Below, one piece after another: positions 17,380 through 26,272 of a DNA stretch of 64,000 nucleotides (position 1 is the first letter of the stretch; each line of letters begins with the position of its first letter). The notes beneath the pieces were generated by a model. It made no database searches. It was not told the DNA's origin and worked only from the letters and a program-made list of their open reading frames with translations. The position numbers and the translations under genes are program-made. Where the stretch lies: positions 1 to 64,000 of the forward strand of contig CAWECP010000013.1 in the NCBI GenBank assembly GCA_963807675.1. The letters run 5' to 3'. The stretch comes from Bog-473 sp963807675 (GTDB lineage: Bacteria > Actinomycetota > Acidimicrobiia > Acidimicrobiales > RAAP-2).

Positions 17380-18738
17380 TCAGCGGGTCATGCGCCAGAA
17401 CGCGGATGGTCCTGACAGCGGGCCCGTCGTGCGCAGGACGGCGCGAACCTTTCGTCCGTCCTGGTCGGCGACGAGCGCTCCGACCGCGACGCCGGCTTTC
17501 AGCGGAGCGGCCGGCACGTCGACACCAGCCCGGAAGGGAATGGTCAGCCCAGCCCAACCAATGACCGGCTCCGAGGCCGTCACGACGACGGGCGCTGACG
17601 CGCCCCAGGGCTCGACGACCTGGCCGACGACGTGCCCTACCGGCAGAAGCGGGAGCGGTTTCATGGAGGCAATGGCGGCCTGGAGGAGCTGGTCACCTGC
17701 ATCCACGGCCGAAGTATTCGGGCTCGCACCCAGCTGTCCGAGCACAGCGCCGACCACCGTGACATTCCGACCGGCGACGCTCAGGACCGAGGCAAACAGG
17801 TAGCAGCCGCTCGCCGCCGCATCCGATCCTGTCTTGATGCCGACGATACCGTTCTGGCCGAGGTCGAAGTTGAGGTTGTACTCCAGACCGTCCACCGGCA
17901 GCGTGGCCTGGCCGAGGTCGACGATCTGGCGGAAACTCCCGATGGCCATGGCCGCCTCACCGAGCCGGACAAGGTCGGCCGGGGAGCTCACCGTGGCCGA
18001 ATCCAGCCCACTGGGATCAGTGATGTGGGTCGACCGCAAGCCGAGGGAGCCTGCGACCTCATTCATTTTGGTCACGAAGGCAGATGTGCTTCCGGCGTCC
18101 CAGTCGGCCAGGAGCGTGGCCATGTCGTTCCCGGAGTCGACGAGCAGTCCCTGGAGAGCCGCGAGTTCCGACAACGTCTCGCCCTGCGTGACCTTTACCT
18201 CTGCATCCTGTGCCGCCGTGCCCGTTTGGTACGACGCGAGCGTCTGGGCATCCACGGTGAGATTCGGTCCGGCGCTATCCTCGTCCAACGGGTGGTCACG
18301 GAGGACGACGTAGGCCGTCAGGACGTCGGCCAGGCCGGCGATCGGGACGGGCTGAGTGTCGTGCACCCCACCAAAGCTGCCGACACCCTCCACGGCCATG
18401 GCCGCCTCACCAGATGCCGGCCAGGGCAGCGTGGGCGCAGCGCCCGGCAAGCTGATCGCGGCGGACACCGACGATCTGAACGCAGGCCCGGGGATGGGAC
18501 GGAACCACTGGATGCCTGCGCCGGCGGCCAGAAGGAGCAGGCCGAGGATGACCACCGCGACCAGGAACACGCGCCAGAACCGGGCTACCCGTTCCGTCGC
18601 GATCGCCTTGAGGTCGTCGTCTCCCATGGGTGGGAGCTGCCGGCCCAGCTCGCTCAGGCGGTTCTTGCTGTCCTTCGTGAGTCCGCGCCGAGCGTGAACG
18701 GGACCCCGGCGTTTTCCGACGAGATCTCCTTCTGCCAT
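17380..18738 (-). CDS. DacA-like peptidase S11 homologue lacking the SxxK motif
   Basis: This 452-residue protein has one N-terminal transmembrane helix (VFLVAVVILGLLLLAAGAGI, about 58-77) and an extracytoplasmic penicillin-binding-protein fold like DacA/PBP5. The SxN motif (LLVDSGNDMATLLA), the KTG motif (VGIKTGSDAAASG) and SLGLRSTHITDPSGLD are clear. At the position of SxxK, where DacA has '(S/T)xxK...LTA', this protein reads PIAGLADVLTAYVVL, so the nucleophile Ser and general-base Lys are replaced by Gly and Asp. It is therefore probably catalytically inactive and may bind muropeptides or act as a scaffold. It sits beside an anchored YceI protein on the same strand, which suggests an envelope role. 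Confidence 0.85.
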   Translation of the reverse strand: MAEGDLVGKRRGPVHARRGLTKDSKNRLSELGRQLPPMGDDDLKAIATERVARFWRVFLVAVVILGLLLLAAGAGIQWFRPIPGPAFRSSVSAAISLPGAAPTLPWPASGEAAMAVEGVGSFGGVHDTQPVPIAGLADVLTAYVVLRDHPLDEDSAGPNLTVDAQTLASYQTGTAAQDAEVKVTQGETLSELAALQGLLVDSGNDMATLLADWDAGSTSAFVTKMNEVAGSLGLRSTHITDPSGLDSATVSSPADLVRLGEAAMAIGSFRQIVDLGQATLPVDGLEYNLNFDLGQNGIVGIKTGSDAAASGCYLFASVLSVAGRNVTVVGAVLGQLGASPNTSAVDAGDQLLQAAIASMKPLPLLPVGHVVGQVVEPWGASAPVVVTASEPVIGWAGLTIPFRAGVDVPAAPLKAGVAVGALVADQDGRKVRAVLRTTGPLSGPSAFWRMTR

Positions 18739-18825
18739 CTTCCCTGCACACTACGACCGTGCGTCGTGGCCGTCAGGGCACCAACGCCGGTCTCCGGGTG
18801 AGCAATCGGGGAACCGCAGCACGGT

Positions 18826-19650
18826 TCAGCCCGAGGGAACGGTGAGGGGCGGCACCGTGGTGCTCGGAATCGTGACCGGGCCACCGAAACCACCGGAGTT
18901 GCCGGTACCGGCATTCGTCGAGGCTGGGTTCCCCGCGCCCTGAGTCAGATGGAGCAGGACTTCGAGCGTGCCCTTGTTTGCCGTGGTGACGAACCCACCC
19001 ACGCTCGGATTGGCGATGTTCCAGTCGGCGAACGGGATGTTGATATCAGCCAGGACGTCGATCTGCTTGGACAGCCGCTCCGCCGAGACGGGAAACGACA
19101 CCATTTTGATGACGCCGTGCAGATCGAGCAGACCTGTGGCGGAGTAGTGCGCGACGACGCCCTCAGCTGGGAGTTGGCCAAGCGCAATTGGTGAGGAGAG
19201 CGTGAGGATCGCCGTCGGGTAGCGACTGACGTCCATGATGGGACCGTCGAATTTGGCGTTCCGCTGGCTCTGGTCACTGACGACGCTGGCCATGTCCACC
19301 GTGAACGAGCCCTTGGTGACCGTCGAGCCGTCGATGGTCAGCGAACCCCAAATCTGGGTGGTCCGGCCGACCGCCGTCGCGTTCTGGCCCAGCAGGACTT
19401 CCTGAACCCGGTACCCGGCGATGGACCCAGACCCGACATTCCACGTGCCCGCGACCGACACGGTGGTCGCTCCTTGAGCAACCGCCGATGTCGAAGTCGT
19501 ATCCCGAGCGGTGGGAAGGGTCAGCTGCGCCGGAGCTGGTCCTTCGATGAAGTGGATGTAGACAAAGGGCACTCCGATGGCCAACACGACTACGAGCGCC
19601 AGCGCCCCCGCGACCCACCACGCCACCTTCCGGCGCCGCCCTTTGGCCAT
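18826..19650 (-). CDS. Membrane-anchored YceI-domain protein
   Basis: This 274-residue protein begins with a basic segment and one transmembrane helix (VAWWVAGALALVVVLAIGVP). A Thr-rich linker and a YceI-like lipocalin-fold domain (about residues 65-225) follow. Recognisable strands are GTWNVGSGSIAGYRVQEVLL, STVTKGSFTVDMASV, RNAKFDGPIMDVSRYPTAIL, and ITFP-equivalent VIKMVSFPVSAERLSKQ. The tail is rich in Gly, Thr and Pro. YceI domains bind isoprenoid-type lipids in a beta-barrel; here the domain would face outside the cell. It lies 87 bases upstream of the DacA-like gene on the same strand and may be co-transcribed with it. Confidence 0.85.
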   Translation of the reverse strand: MAKGRRRKVAWWVAGALALVVVLAIGVPFVYIHFIEGPAPAQLTLPTARDTTSTSAVAQGATTVSVAGTWNVGSGSIAGYRVQEVLLGQNATAVGRTTQIWGSLTIDGSTVTKGSFTVDMASVVSDQSQRNAKFDGPIMDVSRYPTAILTLSSPIALGQLPAEGVVAHYSATGLLDLHGVIKMVSFPVSAERLSKQIDVLADINIPFADWNIANPSVGGFVTTANKGTLEVLLHLTQGAGNPASTNAGTGNSGGFGGPVTIPSTTVPPLTVPSG

Positions 19651-19856
19651 GGCCCCATGATGGTCCGAAAGCCTGTCGACCAGCTGTGATGGGTCTTAGC
19701 GAAGGCTTAGGGGGCGATGCCTAGAAAATGGACCGGCGACCGCGGTAGGTTTCCCCTTTGGCGAGGCGAACGGAGTTCGATGACCACGGCACAAGAGCAA
19801 CCTAAGACGGTGCTCTTCGGCGCCCCGATCTGCCCTCATTGGGCCTTGGAACAGCA

Positions 19857-22103
19857 GTGATCGCCCGGCGGGTGGTGGCGGTTCTGACGGCCAGCGCCGC
19901 GGTCGCGCTTTCGGTGGGCCTGGCCTCACCCGCAGGCGCCGCCCTCGAGTCCGTGACCAGTTTCACGACCACTGTCTTCGACGCCGGCACGAGCGCCGCC
20001 TGGTCCGGCTCGGAGGTCTCTGGCGCCAGCGCCTATGACACCGCCACGGTGACGGGAGACGGGACGAACATCCCCACAGGGACGGTGACCTATTCCTTCT
20101 TCGACGGCGCCTCGTGCGGTGGCAGCGGCACCTCGCAGACGGTCCTCCTCAATGCCGACGGCTCCGTTCCCGCCTCGAACGACACCGGTGCCCTCGGCGC
20201 GGGCCCCTACTCCTACGACGCTTCGTACAGCGGCGACTTGATCTACTCGCCCGCAAACGCGACCTGTGAGCCCTTCGCGGTGAGCAAAGCGACGCCGACG
20301 AAACCGACCATTTCGAACCTCCCGACCGACGCCGCCTACGGCGGCAGCTTCACGGCCTCGGTCAGCACCAACGGAGACGGCACCAAGTCGGTGGCGTCGA
20401 GCACACCCACGGTATGCACCGTGGGCGGCGATGGACTGACGGTCACCTTCAAAGCCATCGGAACATGCACCCTCACGCCCTCGGTGGCCGCGGGCACCGA
20501 CTACGGGGCGGCGACCGGAAGCGCCCAGAGCTTCGCCGTCGGCCAGGCCACGCCGACGGTGACCATCACCAACATCCCCCCCGACGCCGTCTACCTCGGC
20601 GACTTCGTGGCCTCGGTGAGTACCAACGGGGACGGCACCACCACGTCGGTGACGCCGCTCACCACGGCGACGTGCACGGTGGGCCCGGACGGGCTGACCG
20701 TGTCCTTCGTAGGGGCGGGCACGTGCACCCTGGAGGCAGAGGTCAGCGCCGGCACCGACTACGGCGCGGGGACCGGCAGCCCCCAGAGCTTCACCATCGC
20801 GAAGGCGACGCCCGCCGCGCCGGCCATTGCCAACATCCCCGCGGCGGCCTACGGCCAGCAGTTCACCGCCGACGTCCCGACCCAGACGGGCCAGGGCACC
20901 CCGTCGGTGGCGTCGTCCACCACGGGCGTGTGCACGGTGGCCGGTGGGCTGACGGTGTCGTTCGTGGGGGTGGGAACGTGCTCGCTCACCGCCAGTGTCG
21001 CGAGCGGCACGGACTACACGGCGGCGACCGGAACCGCGCAGAAGTTCACGGTGTTTCAACACGCCCCTTCGCCGCCGGTCATCACGAACATCCCGTCGAG
21101 CGCCATCCAGGACGGCACGTACAACGCCTCCGTGAACACGAACGGTGACGGCGCCACGTACGTCGTCTCGGACACCACGTCGATCTGCACGGTCACGAAC
21201 AATCTCGACGTCTATTTCGTCAACCCGGGCACCTGTACCTTGACCGGAAGCGTGTACTCGGGCACCCTCTACGCAGCGGGAGCTGGAACAGCGCAGTCGT
21301 TCGCCGTCGCGGGCGCTCCACGCGGCTACTGGCTGGTCGGGTCCGACGGCGGGATCTTCGCCTTCGGCGTCGCCGGGTTCTACGGCTCGACCGGCTCGCT
21401 CAGCCTCCAACGCCCGGTGGTCGGGATCACGCCCACGTCAGACAAGCATGGCTACTGGCTCGATGCCTCAGACGGTGGCATCTTCGCGTTCGGTGACGCC
21501 GGCTTCTTCGGCTCGCTCCCGGGGCTCGGGCTGCACCCCGCCGGCTCGGGCCTTGCGCACAGCCTCGCCGCGCCCATCGTCGGCATGGTGCCGTCGACCA
21601 CCGGACGCGGCTACTTCATGGTCGGGTCGGATGGCGGCGTCTTCGCCTTCGGTGACGCCCATTTCGCCGGGTCCTGCCCAGGGATCGGTGGCTGTGCCGG
21701 CACGGCGGTCGCCGTCATGCCGGACGCCACGGGGAAGGGGTACTGGCTGGTGACTTCCGTCGGGGACGTCTACGCCTTCGGTGACGCGCCCTACGAAGGC
21801 GACGCGCCAGCCGAGTCCGTGCCCGTGACCGATGCCGTGGGCTCGCCCGGCGGAGAGGGGTACTGGCTCCTCTACTCCAATGGCACCGTGCTCTCCTTCG
21901 GTGACGCGGTGCCGCTCAGCGGACCGGTGGGCTACACCAATTCGTTCGACCCCGCGACGGCCATCTTCCCGACCAGCGACGGCCGAGGACTCTGGGTGGC
22001 CTCGGCCCGGGGTGACGTGTTCCCCTCGGGGAACGCCCCGTTCCTGGGCAGCATGTCGGCCACTCCGCTCAACGGCGCCATCATCGCCGGTTTTGGATTC
22101 TGA
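19857..22103 (+). CDS. Secreted protein: Ig-like repeats plus six GYWL/FGDA repeats
   Basis: From GTG 19857 (TTG 19839 is also open) a signal peptide is seen: VIARRVVAVLTASAAVALSV ... PAGA. Residues about 30-130 look like one bacterial Ig-like domain (VTYSFFDGASCGG, YSYDASYSGDLIYSPA). Four repeats of about 85 residues follow, each with a start like ATPTVTITNIPPDAVYLGDF and an end like CTVGPDGLTVSFVGAGTCTL, closing with 'GTDYxAxTGxxQxF'. Each has two Cys that could form a disulphide. The last 255 residues hold six propeller-like repeats (GYWLVGSDGGIFAFGVAGFY, GYWLDASDGGIFAFGDAGFF, GYFMVGSDGGVFAFGDAHFA and three weaker ones). The C-terminal module closely matches the one at 10014-11492. It is an exported adhesin-like or scaffold protein; the ligand is unknown. 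Confidence 0.85.
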   Translation: MIARRVVAVLTASAAVALSVGLASPAGAALESVTSFTTTVFDAGTSAAWSGSEVSGASAYDTATVTGDGTNIPTGTVTYSFFDGASCGGSGTSQTVLLNADGSVPASNDTGALGAGPYSYDASYSGDLIYSPANATCEPFAVSKATPTKPTISNLPTDAAYGGSFTASVSTNGDGTKSVASSTPTVCTVGGDGLTVTFKAIGTCTLTPSVAAGTDYGAATGSAQSFAVGQATPTVTITNIPPDAVYLGDFVASVSTNGDGTTTSVTPLTTATCTVGPDGLTVSFVGAGTCTLEAEVSAGTDYGAGTGSPQSFTIAKATPAAPAIANIPAAAYGQQFTADVPTQTGQGTPSVASSTTGVCTVAGGLTVSFVGVGTCSLTASVASGTDYTAATGTAQKFTVFQHAPSPPVITNIPSSAIQDGTYNASVNTNGDGATYVVSDTTSICTVTNNLDVYFVNPGTCTLTGSVYSGTLYAAGAGTAQSFAVAGAPRGYWLVGSDGGIFAFGVAGFYGSTGSLSLQRPVVGITPTSDKHGYWLDASDGGIFAFGDAGFFGSLPGLGLHPAGSGLAHSLAAPIVGMVPSTTGRGYFMVGSDGGVFAFGDAHFAGSCPGIGGCAGTAVAVMPDATGKGYWLVTSVGDVYAFGDAPYEGDAPAESVPVTDAVGSPGGEGYWLLYSNGTVLSFGDAVPLSGPVGYTNSFDPATAIFPTSDGRGLWVASARGDVFPSGNAPFLGSMSATPLNGAIIAGFGF

Positions 22104-22207
22104 CCTTCCCTTTGTCGGCCCCTTTGTCGGCCTTCCGTACGGAGTAGGACCACTCGCGCCAGGACCGTTTTCGATTCGCCGCGGCCGTGGAGTGAGCGCG
22201 GGCCCAC

Positions 22208-23572
22208 ATGACGACTGACCAGGGGCGCACGAGTGCGCCGGCGGCCCAGCGCACCGCACCGGACACCCGCCAGTGGGTGCTCGCCGCGCTGTTGTTCGGC
22301 CTCTTGGTCGCCGCGGGACTCCGCGAGGGCGGCTTCTGGCCAGGGGCTGCCGCCGTCGTGGCGGTGGCCTCCATCGGCGTGCTCCTGGCGGCCGCCGTCA
22401 TGGTCCCGCCCGACGGACGCGGGCTCCTCGTCGTCGGGAGCATCCTGCTGTTGGCGGCGTGGTGGGTGATCCGGGCGTTCACCACCGGCTCGCCCGAGAG
22501 TTTCCTGCCCCTCGGAGCGAGCATGCTCGCCTTCGCCGCCGCCTTCGCGGTCACCCGACCGCTGTCGGGCCGGCCCCGGGAACTCGCCGCGCTGGGGGTG
22601 GCCTGCCTCGGCGCGGGCGTTGCCCTGCTCGGCTTCGCCGGGCTCATCTGGCGCTGGTTTCCCATGGCCATGCCGGCCCAGGGGCTGTGGCGGCTGTCGA
22701 GCACCCTCACCTACTCGGACGCGGCCGGGCTCGTCCTGGGCATGTCCCTGCTGGTGGCCCTCGGCCTCGACCTGTACCCGCCCCTGGTCCGGGTCGCCGT
22801 CTGCCTGAGCGCGGCCGGGCTGCTGGCCACGCAGAGTCGGGGGGCGTATGTCGCCGTCGCCTGCGCCTGCCTCTTCGTGCCATGGCGTCGCTACGTCCAT
22901 TTCCTGGTCCCGCTGGCGGCGGGGACTGCGCTGGGCGTGGCCGCCATTTTCACGTCGACCGCCGCCGGTCCGGTTCCTTGGCTCGGTGCGCTGTTCGTCG
23001 TGGCCGTGCTCGTCTCGGCCCTCGTGGCGCGGGAGGGGGAAGCACTCCGGCGCAGCACCGGTACCCGCCTTCTGGTCGGCGCGATCGTCGCGTGTGCCGT
23101 CGTCGCCACGCTGGCCCTGCTGCACCACGAGGTCGGCCTACGCGTCCTCGCCCCGAGCGATCAGGACCGGTCAGTCGAATGGTCCACCGCGCTCCACCAG
23201 TGGCGTTCGGCCCCCATTGTGGGCGTCGGGCCCGATCGGCTGCTGCACTTCCACGCCGGTGACGGAACGTTGGCGCACTTCGTGCACAACGAGTACCTCC
23301 AGGTCGCGGCCGACGCGGGGGTCATCGGTCTGGCCCTGCTCGCCCTGTGCGCCCTCGCCGTCGTCAGAGTCGTGCGTCGGCACGATCTGCTCGCGTGCTG
23401 CGCCGTCGCGGCGTTGGCGTGTTGGGCGATCGCCGGCGCGTTCGACTTCGATTGGCACCTCAGCGTCGTCGGGTTGTTGGGCGGGTGGTGCTGCGGGTTG
23501 GGGGCGCGTCGGGAGGCGGAGGGCGTCGGTCGGCCGTCCAGCCGCATCGTCGGCGACGAGCGGACCAGGTGA
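22208..23572 (+). CDS. O-antigen ligase/polymerase-like membrane protein
   Basis: This is a 454-residue protein with roughly a dozen hydrophobic helices and the Wzy/WaaL-type region near the C-terminus: QWRSAPIVGVGPDRLLHFHA, then FVHNEYLQVAADAGVIGLAL. The HNEYLQ motif is the signature of the O-antigen ligase/Wzy_C family, which moves glycan chains between undecaprenyl carriers or to an acceptor on the outer face of the membrane. It starts 105 bases after the secreted repeat protein and is probably part of the same envelope locus. In a Gram-positive background the glycan acceptor is unknown. Confidence 0.88.
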   Translation: MTTDQGRTSAPAAQRTAPDTRQWVLAALLFGLLVAAGLREGGFWPGAAAVVAVASIGVLLAAAVMVPPDGRGLLVVGSILLLAAWWVIRAFTTGSPESFLPLGASMLAFAAAFAVTRPLSGRPRELAALGVACLGAGVALLGFAGLIWRWFPMAMPAQGLWRLSSTLTYSDAAGLVLGMSLLVALGLDLYPPLVRVAVCLSAAGLLATQSRGAYVAVACACLFVPWRRYVHFLVPLAAGTALGVAAIFTSTAAGPVPWLGALFVVAVLVSALVAREGEALRRSTGTRLLVGAIVACAVVATLALLHHEVGLRVLAPSDQDRSVEWSTALHQWRSAPIVGVGPDRLLHFHAGDGTLAHFVHNEYLQVAADAGVIGLALLALCALAVVRVVRRHDLLACCAVAALACWAIAGAFDFDWHLSVVGLLGGWCCGLGARREAEGVGRPSSRIVGDERTR

Positions 23573-23622
23573 GAGGCGGTCGACGAAAGACGGGCGGCAC
23601 CGGCGCCGGCTGTGGGCGTTGC

Positions 23623-24009
23623 TCAGGCGCCGATGGCCGCAGCCTCGGGCTCGGGCAACGCCGCGCTGACGCGCTCGGCCAGAGAAGCCGCACTGCACCC
23701 GGAGCCGGCGGCGGCGCGACGAAGCAGCCCCGCCACGTAAGAGATCAGCATGATCACGTCGAGCCGCGGTGAGCGGCCGACGAAGGGCACCGGCTCGGTC
23801 GCCTCGTCGAGGCCGGCCGTCTGGATGATGCGCTGGCGGATGTCGAGGAGCAGGCCGCGGGCCTCCTCCAGGTTCGTGGCGTGGCTCCGCATCCAGGCGG
23901 AAACGCCCAGTTCGAGCGACAGGTCACCCGACGACGGGTCGACCGGGCCGAGCTCCGCCAACCCGCACAGGACGGCGGGTCCGAAGCCCTGGGGAGCGCC
24001 TGTGACCAT
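23623..24009 (-). CDS. Hypothetical protein divergent from ku
   Basis: This 128-residue soluble protein (ATG 24009) has no family I recognise. Helical segments are LSLELGVSAWMRSHATNLEE and ARGLLLDIRQRIIQTAGLDE, then LDVIMLISYVAGLLRRAAAG. The start is 66 bases from the Ku start on the other strand, so the promoters probably overlap. Function is unknown. Confidence 0.65.
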   Translation of the reverse strand: MVTGAPQGFGPAVLCGLAELGPVDPSSGDLSLELGVSAWMRSHATNLEEARGLLLDIRQRIIQTAGLDEATEPVPFVGRSPRLDVIMLISYVAGLLRRAAAGSGCSAASLAERVSAALPEPEAAAIGA

Positions 24010-24075
24010 GTGGTCAGTGTGCCCAATCGCTGTAACAGGGTGGTGGACCGGCCCTGGGCTGGTAATTTGCACACC

Positions 24076-24981
24076 GTGCCGCGCACCATATGGAAGGGCG
24101 CCCTCAGTTTCGGGCTGGTGAACATCCCGATCGGCCTCTACCCGGCCACGTCCGACAAGAGCGTCCACTTCAACCAGTTCGAGGAGGGCACCTCGGACCG
24201 GATCCGCTACAAGAAGGTCAACGAGCGCACCGGCGAGGAGGTCCCGAGCGACCGCATCGTCAAGGGGTTCGACCTCGGCGGCGGGGAGTACGTCATCCTC
24301 ACCGAGGAGGAGCTCGAGTCGGCCGAACCCAAGAAGTCACGGCAGATCGAGATCTCCGACTTCGTCGAGCAGACCGACATCGACCCGGTCTACTTCCGCG
24401 GCAGCTACTACCTGGCGCCGGAGGGCGAGGGAGCGGACAAGGCGTATGCCCTACTCAGGAAGGCCATGGCGGACGCCGGGCGCATCGCCATCGCCACCCT
24501 GGTCATGCGCAACAAGGAGTATCTCGTCGCAGTCCGTCCCGATGGAGAGGCGCTGGCCCTGCACACCATGTACTTCTCCGACGAGGTGCGCCAACCCGGT
24601 CGCGAGCTCCCCACGCTCCCGAACGCGGACGAGGTGAGCGACCGCGAGCTGTCCATGGCGCAGCTGCTGATTGAGTCGATGGAGAGCGACTGGGATCCCA
24701 AGCGCTTCCACGACACCCACCGCGAAAAGGTCGAGGAGATCATTGAGGAGAAGCGGGCCGGACACGAGATCGTGCTCCAGGCCGAGCCCGAGCAGCCGGC
24801 CAAGGTCGTCGACCTGATGGAGGCCCTCAACGCCAGCATCAAGGCCGCGGCCCGGCCGGGCGCGGCCAAGCCCGCCCGGAAGTCGGCCGCCAAGCGGGCG
24901 CCGGCCAAGGCGGCCAGGAAGGCCCCGGCGGCAAAGAAGGCCGCCCCGGCCAAGCCGGCGGCTCGGCGCAAGGCCTCCTGA
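24076..24981 (+). CDS. ku: Non-homologous end joining protein Ku
   Basis: This 301-residue bacterial Ku starts at GTG 24076 with VPRTIWKGALSFGLVNIPIG. Typical segments follow: DRIRYKKVNERTGEEVP, KGFDLGGGEYVILTEEELE, and DIDPVYFRGSYYLAPEGEGA. It forms a homodimeric ring that binds DNA ends and recruits LigD. The C-terminal 50 residues are a Lys/Ala/Pro-rich tail (PAKAARKAPAAKKAAPAKPA), which in mycobacterial Ku aids DNA threading and is thought to matter in stationary phase. No ligD gene is present in the window. Confidence 0.95.
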   Translation: MPRTIWKGALSFGLVNIPIGLYPATSDKSVHFNQFEEGTSDRIRYKKVNERTGEEVPSDRIVKGFDLGGGEYVILTEEELESAEPKKSRQIEISDFVEQTDIDPVYFRGSYYLAPEGEGADKAYALLRKAMADAGRIAIATLVMRNKEYLVAVRPDGEALALHTMYFSDEVRQPGRELPTLPNADEVSDRELSMAQLLIESMESDWDPKRFHDTHREKVEEIIEEKRAGHEIVLQAEPEQPAKVVDLMEALNASIKAAARPGAAKPARKSAAKRAPAKAARKAPAAKKAAPAKPAARRKAS

Positions 24982-25144
24982 TCCCGGCGGAACCCGGTCC
25001 AACCCCCGCGCCGAGGTAGTGCGCATAACGGGGGGTTCATGCAACATTCCCGCCTTTATGCTCTGATCTGACTCCTTTTCCCGCTCAGGAACGGTAGATC
25101 GTGATGTGATGCCGTTACTGAGCCTTGCTCGGGGAGGAGTCCAT

Positions 25145-26272
25145 ATGGCCATCGCGCGGGTACGGGTTCCAGGGGAGCGAATCGCCGAGTGGATGGGGTT
25201 CGACGGCCTGGTCCAGCTGATCTCGGTGGACGGGCAGCGCACCGTCGGTTGTCCCTACTGGGAGCTGGTGGCCGACGTCGGCGCCGACCAGCTGCGCGAT
25301 CTCTACACCGACATGGCGGTCGTCCGGCGCATCGACGCCGAGGCGATGGCGCTGCAACGGCAGGGCGAGCTCGGCTTGTGGGCCCCGTTGCTCGGGCAGG
25401 AGGCGGCCCAGGTGGGATCGGCCCGCGCCCTGCGCCGTGACGACTTCGCGTTCCCGAGTTACCGCGAGCACGGCGTGGCCTACTGCCGGGGCGTCGACCC
25501 GGTCGCCATGATGCGCATGTGGCGCGGCACGGCGCTGTCGGGCTGGGACCCGGCCGAGTACGGCATCGCCACGCCCGCCATCATCGTGGGCGCGCAGACC
25601 CTCCACGCCACCGGGTACGCCCTGGGCCTGGCGCTGGACGGCGCCCCGTCGGCGGCGCTGGCCTACTTCGGCGACGGCGCCACCAGTGAGGGGGACGTGG
25701 CCGAGGCCTTCGGTTTCGCCGCCAGCTACGTGGTCCCGGTCATCTTCTTCTGCCAGAACAACCAGTGGGCCATCTCAGAACCGGTACGCCTGCAGTCGCA
25801 CGCCTCCATCGCGCAGCGGGGGCAGGGCTACGGCATCCCGGGCATTCAGGTCGACGGCAACGACGTGCTGGCCGTGCTGGCGGCCACCCGTGTCGCCTTG
25901 GCCCGCGCCTATGCGGGGCTGGGCCCGACGCTGGTCGAGGCCGTGACCTACCGGATGGGCCCTCACACGACGTCGGACGACCCCACCCGCTACCGCTCGG
26001 CCGTCGAGGAGGAGGAGTGGCGGGTGAAGGACCCCTTGGCCCGCCTGCACGCCCTGCTCCAACGCGAGGGGCTGATCGACGAGCGCTTCGAGGCTGAGGT
26101 GGCCGCCACTTCCGACGAGGTGGCGGCTGCGTTGCGCCAGGGCGTCCTGTCGATGCCCGACCCCGAGCCGGCGGCGCTCTTCGAGCACGTCTACGCCGAA
26201 CCGCACCGGCTGCTGGAGGAGGAGCGCCAGGGGTACGAGGCCTACCTGGCCTCGTTCGACGAGGAGGCCTGA
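25145..26272 (+). CDS. pdhA: 2-oxoacid dehydrogenase E1 component, alpha subunit
   Basis: This 375-residue thiamine-diphosphate enzyme subunit carries the ThDP motif in YFGDGATSEGDVAEAF and VIFFCQNNQWAISEP. Other E1alpha signs are GLWAPLLGQEAAQVGSARAL and the phosphorylation-loop region YRMGPHTTSDDPTRYR. It decarboxylates a 2-oxoacid (pyruvate or a branched-chain oxoacid) and passes the acyl group to E2. ATG 25145 is chosen because a GGGGAGGAG site sits ten bases upstream. The stop codon overlaps the ATG of the beta subunit by one base, so translation is coupled. Whether the substrate is pyruvate or 2-oxoisovalerate cannot be settled from sequence; the gene symbol is a family label. Confidence 0.9.
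   Translation: MAIARVRVPGERIAEWMGFDGLVQLISVDGQRTVGCPYWELVADVGADQLRDLYTDMAVVRRIDAEAMALQRQGELGLWAPLLGQEAAQVGSARALRRDDFAFPSYREHGVAYCRGVDPVAMMRMWRGTALSGWDPAEYGIATPAIIVGAQTLHATGYALGLALDGAPSAALAYFGDGATSEGDVAEAFGFAASYVVPVIFFCQNNQWAISEPVRLQSHASIAQRGQGYGIPGIQVDGNDVLAVLAATRVALARAYAGLGPTLVEAVTYRMGPHTTSDDPTRYRSAVEEEEWRVKDPLARLHALLQREGLIDERFEAEVAATSDEVAAALRQGVLSMPDPEPAALFEHVYAEPHRLLEEERQGYEAYLASFDEEA

Noticed and set aside
19780..19860. A 26-codon open frame (MTTAQEQPKTVLFGAPICPH...) just before the secreted repeat protein
   Set aside because: It could be a leader peptide but has no ribosome-binding site of note and no attenuator-like structure was seen.
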